DNA from: Chloroflexota bacterium
GTDB taxonomy: Bacteria; Chloroflexota; Dehalococcoidia; UBA1151; UBA1328
Reading direction: 5' to 3'
Assembly: GCA_002687335.1 (NCBI GenBank)
Contig: NYZY01000021.1
Coordinates: forward strand, 1 to 6,621
Length of the DNA: 6,621 nt
Part shown: in pieces, positions 1-5,477 of the stretch
Layout: each line of letters starts with the position of its first letter
How positions within the stretch are numbered: the stretch's first letter is position 1
Notes under the pieces: model-generated
What the model was told of the DNA's origin: nothing
What the model saw: the letters and a program-made list of their open reading frames with translations, nothing else
Database searches by the model: none
Made by a program: the position numbers and the translations under genes

Positions 1-2
1 TA

Positions 3-356
3 CCCATTATCCTCAACCATACCGCAATGCCCATCGGCCGATCTCCTGGTGAGCTACGCGAGTGGCGTAAAGGGTTAGAGTCACTCGGTGAAGCGCCAAA
101 CGTATCCGCCAAGATATCCGCTTTAGGAATGCTGGATCAGACTTGGGATGCTGAATCGATTGCTCCGTTTGTATTAGACATCATCGATATTTTAGGCGTG
201 GATCGTTGTATGTTCGGGTCTAATTTTCCAGTGGACAGTCTTTTTAGTGACTACGAGACAGTCTGGAAGGCATACGACGAAATAACGTGTGACTTTACAG
301 ACTCTGAACGTGCCAAACTCTTTTGTACAAACGCCGAAAAGTACTATCGCATCTAA
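3..356 (+). CDS. Amidohydrolase-2 family TIM-barrel metal-dependent hydrolase, C-terminal part (5' truncated by window edge)
   Basis: The last 117 residues of a predicted metal-dependent hydrolase of the amidohydrolase-2/COG3618 type, a cytoplasmic TIM-barrel family that includes sugar lactonases and 2-pyrone-4,6-dicarboxylate hydrolase. The frame is open to the left edge, and the residues before the first ATG (position 27) already match the family: an NHT element on a late barrel strand (local residues 5-7), then PNVSAKISALG, then the strand-8 motif RCMFGSNFPVD (Asn codon at 222-224), then the helical tail ending NAEKYYRI. The ATG at 27 is therefore internal, and the real start lies outside the window. 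Most amidohydrolases have Asp at the SNFPVD position; here it is Asn, as in a recognised COG3618 variant. The stop lies 2 nt before the VOC start, so the two genes are probably co-transcribed. Family assignment is secure; the substrate is unknown. Confidence 0.9.
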   Translation, partial: PIILNHTAMPIGRSPGELREWRKGLESLGEAPNVSAKISALGMLDQTWDAESIAPFVLDIIDILGVDRCMFGSNFPVDSLFSDYETVWKAYDEITCDFTDSERAKLFCTNAEKYYRI

Positions 357-358
357 TA

Positions 359-838
359 ATGCCAGTAGTTCAAAGTATCTATCACACAGGCTTTATTGTT
401 GAAAACCTTGACAGGGCTCTTGAGTTTTACACACAGGTTTTGGGGATGGATATCGAACGGGAGCCCGCCCTTTCTGATACTCCCTGGTTATCTGAGGTAG
501 TGGGCTATCCAGATGTAATCATGCGTCAGGCATATGTAGGTGTCGGAGATGGACACTCAATAGAGCTTATCGAATATATTCACCCAAGGGGCGAAGTTAG
601 ATCCGATCAGATTGATCGCAATAGGCCCGGATCGGCACACGCAGCCATGGTGGTTGATGATGTCCCTGCATGGCGGGAACGGATTGAAGCATTAGGAATC
701 AAGGTTTTTGGCCCTAAATACGAACGAGACCTTGGGTATCCATGGGCAAGGTATGCAATATATTTTCAGGATCTTGATGGAAATTGGCTAGAAATGGTGT
801 CTCGCGATGCCAAACCGGAAGATTCTAAAGCGAACTAG
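359..838 (+). CDS. VOC-superfamily (glyoxalase/bleomycin resistance/extradiol dioxygenase-like) protein
   Basis: A 159-residue protein made of two beta-alpha-beta-beta-beta modules, the usual size for a single-chain vicinal oxygen chelate enzyme. Module 1 (about residues 5-75) opens with YHTGFIVENLDRALEFYTQVLG and closes with HSIELIEY. Module 2 (about 92-148) opens with SAHAAMVVDDV and closes with FQDLDGNWLEMV. The four predicted metal ligands sit where glyoxalase I and type I dioxygenases have them: His9, Glu69, His94 and Glu145. A divalent-metal lyase, isomerase or dioxygenase is therefore likely rather than a ligand-binding resistance protein. The frame is open further upstream (to 323), but that segment lies inside the amidohydrolase gene. 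The ATG at 359 places the conserved first strand correctly and follows the preceding stop by 2 nt, so translational coupling is likely; no strong Shine-Dalgarno sequence is seen. The substrate is not determinable. Confidence 0.93.
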   Translation: MPVVQSIYHTGFIVENLDRALEFYTQVLGMDIEREPALSDTPWLSEVVGYPDVIMRQAYVGVGDGHSIELIEYIHPRGEVRSDQIDRNRPGSAHAAMVVDDVPAWRERIEALGIKVFGPKYERDLGYPWARYAIYFQDLDGNWLEMVSRDAKPEDSKAN

Positions 839-840
839 CA

Positions 841-1374
841 GTGACTATCCCAAGCTTACTATCGAAGTTATTTAACCTAATTGGTCACTCAAAGTCATCA
901 CCGGCCGAAAAATCTTTGATTTTTTATGAAAAGGGTGTAAAAGCAGCAGGTCAAGGGAAGATGATAGACGCAGTTGAACATTTCAACGCTGCTATTTATC
1001 AGACCCCAAATGTATCTAAGCTGTTTCATCACCGCGCTGACGCATATGCCAAAAGCGAACAACATTCTGAAGCGATAATGGACTACGACACAGCTGTGCG
1101 TATGAACCCTGGATATCCTGACACATATTTAGATCGCGGTAATTCTCGATACGCAATAGGCGATCTTGAAAAAGCAGTACAAGATTTTTCTGAAGCAATC
1201 CGTTTAAATGATTCTTGGGCTGAAGCGTACGCTAATCGTGCTGTGGTTTATGCAGAACAGGGTAATACCGCGCGATCAGACCAAGATGCGGAAAAAGCCA
1301 GATTGCTTGGAGTCGACCAGAATCGATTGGATGAAATGTTAAGCGCAGTTCGTTCTGGCACTAACTCAGGTTGA
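841..1374 (+). CDS. Tetratricopeptide repeat (TPR) protein, four tandem repeats
   Basis: A 177-residue protein built almost wholly of TPR units in perfect 34-residue register: about residues 24-57, 58-91, 92-125 and 126-159. They carry the usual small or aromatic positions (for example AYAKSEQHSEAIMDYDTAV, RYAIGDLEKAVQDFSEAIRL, AYANRAVVYAEQGN). The first ~22 residues (TIPSLLSKLFNLIGHSK) form a short amphipathic or hydrophobic stretch without a clear cleavage site; it may be a membrane-proximal helix. TPR arrays scaffold protein-protein contacts, so no enzymatic role is implied. The chosen start is GTG at 841, 2 nt after the VOC stop; the first in-frame ATG (961) would remove part of repeat 1. 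It is probably the last gene of the operon, because the next gene is convergent with its stop only 17 nt away. The function is unknown beyond TPR-mediated binding. Confidence 0.88.
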   Translation: MTIPSLLSKLFNLIGHSKSSPAEKSLIFYEKGVKAAGQGKMIDAVEHFNAAIYQTPNVSKLFHHRADAYAKSEQHSEAIMDYDTAVRMNPGYPDTYLDRGNSRYAIGDLEKAVQDFSEAIRLNDSWAEAYANRAVVYAEQGNTARSDQDAEKARLLGVDQNRLDEMLSAVRSGTNSG

Positions 1375-1390
1375 TATTTTCACCTAAAAA

Positions 1391-1747
1391 TTAATCCAAG
1401 GTTATAAACATCGAATGTCGTATCTTGCTGTCCACTGCACGGCTTATGTGACCTTGACCTGTGGTGTCTTCTGCCAGGAATACTTCACCTTGCTTGAGTA
1501 TTCGTTTTTCACCACTGCCCACGGTGATTTCCACAGCGGCATCTAGGTTGATAACGTACTGGCGACGCGGCGCTGTATGAAAGTCGTAATCGTAGTCACC
1601 GCCAGTCTCCCTAAAAATCACGCCTGTCGCAGGGATAATTTCCGAAATGAGGCCCGATTTACTGGGTGCTATGTCAATTTCGATGTCTTCGAAATGTGAC
1701 CGATTATCATCCCCTGTATAAATTCTAGTTACCTTTATTTTGTTCAA
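1391..1747 (-). CDS. Small single-domain cupin protein
   Basis: A 118-residue all-beta protein of the RmlC-like cupin fold. Cupin motif 1 is the degenerate stretch YDFHTAPRRQYVINLDAAVEI (about residues 54-74), with His57 and Gln63 at likely metal positions. Motif 2 is GEVFLAEDTTGQGHISR (about 87-103), with His100. The N-terminal VTRIYTGDDNRSHFEDIEI and the PATGVIFRETGGDYDYDF segment recur in a conserved family of small cupins of unknown substrate. The start is TTG at 1747-1745: an in-frame TAG lies two codons upstream and no ATG occurs before the C-terminus, so no longer start exists. A weak purine-rich stretch (AGATAGG) precedes it. The gene follows lpdA on the same strand after 124 nt, with no clear promoter or terminator between, so read-through from lpdA is possible. 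It may bind metal or act as a small isomerase or dioxygenase; the function is not assignable. Confidence 0.88.
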   Translation of the reverse strand: MNKIKVTRIYTGDDNRSHFEDIEIDIAPSKSGLISEIIPATGVIFRETGGDYDYDFHTAPRRQYVINLDAAVEITVGSGEKRILKQGEVFLAEDTTGQGHISRAVDSKIRHSMFITLD

Positions 1748-1871
1748 GGCTGCCTATCTTTCTAATTTAAAATCAAACGCGTGTCTTGGGGAATTCAGGA
1801 ATGGGCAATAACGCCTGAGCACAGAACGGAATGGTTGGCTTGCCGCCAAAGAGCATCGATGTACATTTCAT

Positions 1872-3281
1872 TTAGAAATGGATAGCTTCGTTGGATACTG
1901 CTGCTCCGGCTTCTTTGACAGCTTCGGACAATGTCGGGTGCGCATGTGTCATCTTATGTAGTTCGAGGTTTGTGCCCTCAAGTAGCTGCAGCATTCCGAT
2001 TTCAGCTATTAGTTCAGTAGCTTCAGGCCCGATGATATGTGCTCCAATCACCTCTCCTGAATCATCATCTGTGATTACCTTTGCGAAACCGTATGGCTCG
2101 CCGATTGCTACTGATTTTCCAGCTACCTGGAATGGAACTTTGCCGATTTTTACATTGATTCCTTGTTCTTTAGCTTGAGCTTCAGTAAGACCAATCGACG
2201 CTATTTGTGGTTGGCAGTACGTGCATCTGGGCATATTGGTGTAATTATCAATGGGAGTTGTTTCGTGACCAGCAATAGTTTCTGCCGCCACTACACCTTG
2301 ATCGAATGCTACATGCGCTAACTGCAGCTTGCCGTTTACGTCTCCTACAGCGTATACGCCACTAACATTGGTTCTCATGTTCCCATCCACTTCGATATAC
2401 CCAGCATCGTTCGTGTTGATGCCCACGTTTTCAAGACCAATTTGATCGGTGTTGGGTCGGACGCCTACACCAAGAAGTACTTTGTCACATATGAATTCTT
2501 GTTTTTTGCCTGAGACTTCGTATTGAACAACGAGTCGTCCATCTCTTTTTTCAACTCCTGAAACGTCAGCGGAGGTTGCAAATTCGATTCCCTGTTGGCT
2601 GAACTGCCGTTCAAGTTCGATAGAAACCTCTTCATCTTCTCTGGGGACAAGATGTTGAAGCATTTCAAACATCATCACATTGACGCCGTATGAGTTGAAG
2701 TAGTAAGCGAATTCACAACCTATCGCCGAAGCACCGATAATGGCAACGGCTTCTGGCTTGTCACGAAGTTCAAGGGCATGACGGGAGGTGATGATGTCAG
2801 TCCCATCTATTTGTAGGCTTGGTAGGCTTCGCGCTCTTGCACCGGTTGCGATAACTATATTCTTGGCTGTTAGCGTTTCACCGCCTTCAATGTCGATCTG
2901 AGTAGAGGACTTTAGAATGCCTTTACCGGTTATCAGGGTGATTTTGTTTTTCTTGAACAAGAATCCGATACCGCTGGTAAGAGATTTGGAGACCTTTCGA
3001 CTGCGATCAATGGCCTTGCCCATGCTCGCGGACCATTCACCGACTTCGATGCCCCAGTCCTCTGCGTGGGCCACATGATTAACTATTTCAGCGTTTTTCA
3101 AAAGCGATTTTGACGGGATGCAGCCCCAGTTCAAGCAGACTCCACCGAGTCCACCGATTCCTGTGCCGTCATCTTTTTCAACGACCGCTACGCTTAGCCC
3201 CAATTGTGCTCCTCTGATAGCGGCATGATAGCCACCTGGGCCTGCACCTATGACGACGATATCGAAGCTTGTTTCTGCCAT
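1872..3281 (-). CDS. lpdA: Dihydrolipoamide dehydrogenase (E3 component)
   Basis: A 469-residue flavoprotein, normal full length for E3. It reoxidises protein-bound dihydrolipoamide with NAD+ (EC 1.8.1.4) in pyruvate, 2-oxoglutarate or branched-chain 2-oxoacid dehydrogenases and in glycine cleavage. Seen in order: FAD dinucleotide motif VVIGAGPGG (residues 9-17); redox disulfide GGVCLNWGCIPSK with Cys49 and Cys54; ATGARARSLP; NAD-binding fold VAIIGASAIGCEFA (179-192) with Glu206 ending strand 2, favouring NAD over NADP; second FAD contact VYAVGDVNG; interface motif QPQIASIGLTEAQAKEQG; and C-terminal HAHPTLSE with catalytic His448 and Glu453. Slight oddities are Val for the usual Thr before Cys49 and Ser in the middle of the NAD GxGxxG loop. 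The ATG at 3281-3279 is preceded by an AGGA (complement of 3292-3295) 10 nt away, the clearest ribosome site in the window. No E1, E2 or gcv gene is adjacent, so the E3 may serve several complexes. Confidence 0.97.
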   Translation of the reverse strand: MAETSFDIVVIGAGPGGYHAAIRGAQLGLSVAVVEKDDGTGIGGLGGVCLNWGCIPSKSLLKNAEIVNHVAHAEDWGIEVGEWSASMGKAIDRSRKVSKSLTSGIGFLFKKNKITLITGKGILKSSTQIDIEGGETLTAKNIVIATGARARSLPSLQIDGTDIITSRHALELRDKPEAVAIIGASAIGCEFAYYFNSYGVNVMMFEMLQHLVPREDEEVSIELERQFSQQGIEFATSADVSGVEKRDGRLVVQYEVSGKKQEFICDKVLLGVGVRPNTDQIGLENVGINTNDAGYIEVDGNMRTNVSGVYAVGDVNGKLQLAHVAFDQGVVAAETIAGHETTPIDNYTNMPRCTYCQPQIASIGLTEAQAKEQGINVKIGKVPFQVAGKSVAIGEPYGFAKVITDDDSGEVIGAHIIGPEATELIAEIGMLQLLEGTNLELHKMTHAHPTLSEAVKEAGAAVSNEAIHF

Positions 3282-3405
3282 TCGAAATAATTCCTACGAC
3301 TAGTCCGGTCAAATCAGACAATCAATATAAATGTGTATCTCAGTTGAGGAAATTTACTGGATTATCTATTGAAATTGTTTCATAACTTACAAAATCAACT
3401 CGGAA

Positions 3406-3435
3406 ATTATACGTTTGAATTGAACAGTCAAACAA
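3406..3435 (-). promoter_or_regulatory. Candidate sigma70-like promoter for lpdA
   Basis: Read on the minus strand, TTGTTT (complement of 3430-3435) and a perfect TATAAT (complement of 3406-3411) are separated by 18 nt. An alternative -35, TTGACT, lies within the same stretch at a too-short 14 nt spacing. The -10 lies about 125 nt upstream of the lpdA ATG, implying a leader of roughly 115-120 nt. The surrounding 3282-3533 interval has no coding potential that I can recognise and is AT-rich. The call rests only on hexamer match and position. Confidence 0.4.
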
Positions 3436-3438
3436 TTC
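3417..3438. repeat. Inverted repeat GAATTG-N10-CAATTC, possible operator
   Basis: Two perfect 6-bp arms, GAATTG at 3417-3422 and CAATTC at 3433-3438, are separated by 10 bp, so their centres are about 16 bp apart. The element covers most of the spacer and the -35 hexamer of the candidate lpdA promoter. This placement suits a dimeric repressor binding site. The arms are AT-rich and short, so chance occurrence cannot be excluded. Confidence 0.3.
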
Positions 3439-3533
3439 CAATCCTACCTTCTCAGACTATCTCTCAAATCTCAGATGCGGGGTTGAACGGGAGGTCATAA
3501 CCAAATTTAATCGAATAAAACTTATTGGACGGT

Positions 3534-3812
3534 TTAGTCGTCTAGTTCGTTATCGCCCGTGTATAACGCCGTGTCAAAAATTTTATAAAGTCGAGCACCG
3601 ATAACAGCTACTGCCACACCGATCGGTGCAATTACTATGAAAATAATTGCTGCTACAACGGCAAATGGGACCCAGTTTTCAGGACATTTTCTAATACCTG
3701 AACAGAGCCAAATACTAGTTAGGCCGTAGCCCAATGCAATCATCAAGCCTACCGTTGAGCCCAGAATTAATCCCACTATGGCGGGACGTCTTTTATAAAC
3801 AAAATTAAACAT
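3534..3812 (-). CDS. Small two-helix membrane protein of unknown function
   Basis: A 92-residue protein that I do not recognise. It has a short basic N-terminus (YKRRP, residues 6-10), a first hydrophobic helix at about 11-36 (IVGLILGSTVGLMIALGYGL), a short polar loop with Cys37 and Cys43 (CSGIRKC), a second hydrophobic helix at about 48-73 and an acidic tail ending in DNELDD. The positive-inside rule (KRR before helix 1, RLYK after helix 2) predicts both ends cytoplasmic and the two-cysteine loop outside, where a disulfide could form. The start is ATG at 3812-3810; no strong Shine-Dalgarno sequence precedes it. It is transcribed in the same direction as lpdA, whose start is 252 nt downstream, and divergently from the aminotransferase. 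The long hydrophobic-helix pattern and an intact stop support a real gene, but no homologous family was identified by eye. Confidence 0.65.
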   Translation of the reverse strand: MFNFVYKRRPAIVGLILGSTVGLMIALGYGLTSIWLCSGIRKCPENWVPFAVVAAIIFIVIAPIGVAVAVIGARLYKIFDTALYTGDNELDD

Positions 3813-3956
3813 CGCAATTCAACCGTATCGTGAACTTTGCCAAACTGCACCATTTAACTAGCTCTTATATTCATTGCAACACTGCTAGCTATATTTCTTT
3901 TTTTGATTAACAATCAGTATTGAATAATTAAAAGCTTAGATCCGAACTGAATTTTG
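3813..3956. other. Divergent AT-rich intergenic region between the membrane-protein gene and the aminotransferase
   Basis: This 144-nt region should hold promoters for both flanking genes. No hexamer pair with good spacing is convincing. On the plus strand TTGATT (3903-3908) is followed only by poor -10 candidates, and on the minus strand a TATAAG (complement of 3864-3869) lacks a -35. A CTAGCT hexamer occurs twice in direct orientation (3858-3863 and 3885-3890), with TATATT close after each copy. A T-run lies at 3898-3904. No RNA gene or terminator is evident. Confidence 0.5.
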
Positions 3957-5336
3957 ATGACAATTCCAGCAGCGAACGACCCAAAATCCTTACGCCAAGC
4001 CGTACTTGATCACATGCATGTTGGCATGACTAATCACACTATTCTCGCGGAGGAAGGCGGACCTCTTTTGATGGAGTCCGCCGACGGTATATATGTAACT
4101 GATGTTGAAGGTAATAAATATATTGACGGCATATCAGGTATGTACTTCCGCAATGCTGGTCATGGACGTGAGGAAATTGCTAAAGCTATTTATGACCAGC
4201 TATCGAGCGTAAGTATGAATGTCTATTCAGGCGTTACGCCAAAGACTATTCAACTTGCTGCCAAGCTATCTGAAATAACTCCAGGGGACCTTAGTCGCAC
4301 GTTTTTTTGCCAGGGTGGTTCAGAGGCCAATGAGTCATCACTTAAAATGGCGCAGGCATATCATGTGCGTAGAGGCGATGCTGGCCGTTATAAAGTGATT
4401 TCTCGTCGTGGCTCGTACCATGGTTCGACTTATGGAACTATGTGGTTGGGTGGGCACCCCGGCTTTCCACGCATCGATTACCAACCTAAGCCAGCGAATG
4501 TTGTGACCGTTGGACAGCCACATTATTATCACGATGAATACGGAGCTTCATCACCAGAAGAGAATGGTGAGCGCGCTGCAGAGGAAATTGAACAGGCGAT
4601 TATATTTGAAGGACCTGAGTCTGTTTCGGCAGTTATTGGAGAACCCGTATCGCAACCTCTTGGAGGTGTTGTACCCCCGTCCAATTACTGGCCGATGGTA
4701 CGTGACATTTGCGACAAGTATGGTGTGCTGTTGATTTTTGATGAGGTGATTACGGGTTTTGGACGCCTTGGTGAATGGTTTGGTGCCGACTTTGTAGGAG
4801 TTGCTCCTGACATTATGAGCTTCGCGAAGGGGATCACATCGGGTTACTTTCCTGTGGGCGGTTCGATCTCCACACAGCAGGTGGCTGATGCCTTCGCAGG
4901 TGGACCCGAAAAAGTGTGGAGTCACATGTATACGTATTCGGCTCACCCAGGTGGTGCAGCAGCAGCATTCGCAAACTTAGCTATAGTTGAGCGAGAGAAT
5001 TTAGTTGATAACGCCCGAATCCGAGGTGAGCAGATCTCGGAGAGTTTACTTGCCATGAAAGATAAGCATGCAATTATTGGTGATGTACGTGGAGTGGGGC
5101 TTATCCAGGGCATTGAATTTGTGAAAGACCGTCAAACGAAGGAGCACTTTGATTCATCAGTTGGCGTAAACGCCATGCTCACTGAAGAACTAAGGAAACG
5201 CGGGGTTTGGATACGAGTCCCAGCGTATATTCTGCCGATTGCTCCACCTCTTACAATTACAGCTGACGAGGCTGACACTCTGTGTAGCGTTATTGACGAA
5301 TCACTTGGAGCGGTCGAGCGGCGGTTGGGCTTTTAG
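3957..5336 (+). CDS. Class III PLP-dependent aminotransferase (omega-amino acid:2-oxoacid type)
   Basis: A 459-residue fold-type I aminotransferase, typical length for the class III family (omega-amino acid:pyruvate, taurine:pyruvate, GABA and related transaminases). Visible motifs in order: DVEGNKYIDGISGMYFRNAGH near the N-terminus; PLP phosphate loop CQGGSEAN with Gly120-Gly121-Ser122; the PLP-stacking aromatic in SYHGST (Tyr154, His155); IFDEVITGFGRLGEWFGAD with Asp262, which pairs with the pyridine nitrogen; the Schiff-base lysine in SFAKGITSGYFPVGG (Lys291); and YTYSAHPGG, with Thr326 expected to touch the partner subunit's PLP. It should move an amino group from an omega- or alpha-amino donor to pyruvate or another 2-oxoacid in the cytoplasm, as a homodimer; the donor is not predictable. 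The start is ATG at 3957; a TTG directly before it (3954) would add one residue. No clear Shine-Dalgarno sequence. It lies upstream of an MFS transporter on the same strand. Confidence 0.95.
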   Translation: MTIPAANDPKSLRQAVLDHMHVGMTNHTILAEEGGPLLMESADGIYVTDVEGNKYIDGISGMYFRNAGHGREEIAKAIYDQLSSVSMNVYSGVTPKTIQLAAKLSEITPGDLSRTFFCQGGSEANESSLKMAQAYHVRRGDAGRYKVISRRGSYHGSTYGTMWLGGHPGFPRIDYQPKPANVVTVGQPHYYHDEYGASSPEENGERAAEEIEQAIIFEGPESVSAVIGEPVSQPLGGVVPPSNYWPMVRDICDKYGVLLIFDEVITGFGRLGEWFGADFVGVAPDIMSFAKGITSGYFPVGGSISTQQVADAFAGGPEKVWSHMYTYSAHPGGAAAAFANLAIVERENLVDNARIRGEQISESLLAMKDKHAIIGDVRGVGLIQGIEFVKDRQTKEHFDSSVGVNAMLTEELRKRGVWIRVPAYILPIAPPLTITADEADTLCSVIDESLGAVERRLGF

Positions 5337-5341
5337 ACTGT

Positions 5342-5357
5342 GGTATTAAGGTATTAA
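5342..5357. repeat. Perfect 2 x 8-bp tandem repeat (GGTATTAA)
   Basis: GGTATTAA occurs twice head to tail just after the aminotransferase stop (5334-5336). The AAGG across the junction is the only purine-rich patch before the small reading frame that starts at 5364, at a rather long 12-nt spacing. It may be a chance duplication or part of a binding site. Confidence 0.5.
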
Positions 5358-5363
5358 CCAGTC

Positions 5364-5477
5364 ATGATTTCACCTTCATATAGTGATGTTGAGCGATTTG
5401 TGCACTTCATTGTTCGGTTGGCCATATACCCGGTTCAACTTAGCCGCCTATCGCGACGTAAAGTTTGTTTGCTGTGA
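5364..5477 (+). CDS. Possible 37-residue small ORF overlapping the transporter start
   Basis: An ATG-initiated frame of 37 codons fills the aminotransferase-transporter gap and ends in TGA at 5475-5477, overlapping the proposed transporter GTG (5474-5476) in the coupled arrangement GTGA. The peptide begins MISPSYSDVERF, has a hydrophobic middle (FVHFIVRLAIYPVQL) and a basic end (SRLSRRKVCLL), and could form a cationic amphipathic helix. A weak AAGG lies 12 nt upstream. It could be a small protein, a leader peptide controlling transporter translation, or a chance open frame; a frame this short is not statistically compelling. I recognise no family. Confidence 0.25.
   Translation: MISPSYSDVERFVHFIVRLAIYPVQLSRLSRRKVCLL

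Noticed and set aside
27..356. ATG at 27 as the true start of the amidohydrolase
   Set aside because: Conserved family residues (PIILNHTA) are encoded in frame before it up to the window edge, so the gene is truncated and not short.
323..358. ATG at 323 as the start of the VOC protein
   Set aside because: It would add 12 basic, non-conserved residues encoded within the amidohydrolase gene; ATG 359 fits the domain edge and the operon spacing.
1375..1390. Bidirectional terminator between the convergent TPR and cupin genes
   Set aside because: The 16-nt gap contains no inverted repeat; any terminator would lie inside coding sequence and none is apparent.
1835..1849. TTGGC-N5-GCCAA hairpin downstream of lpdA as a terminator
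   Set aside because: The stem is only 5 bp and no U-rich tract follows on the minus strand.
1864..1880. CATTTC-N5-GAAATG hairpin at the lpdA stop codon
   Set aside because: A 6-bp AT-rich stem with no T-run, partly within coding sequence; too weak to call.
3450..3473. Three TCTCA repeats upstream of lpdA
   Set aside because: The 5-bp units have irregular spacing (12 and 7 bp); this is neither an array nor a clear binding-site pattern.
4551..4946. Minus-strand 131-codon open frame inside the aminotransferase
   Set aside because: It is antisense to a highly conserved PLP enzyme with intact motifs, and its translation has no recognisable domain.
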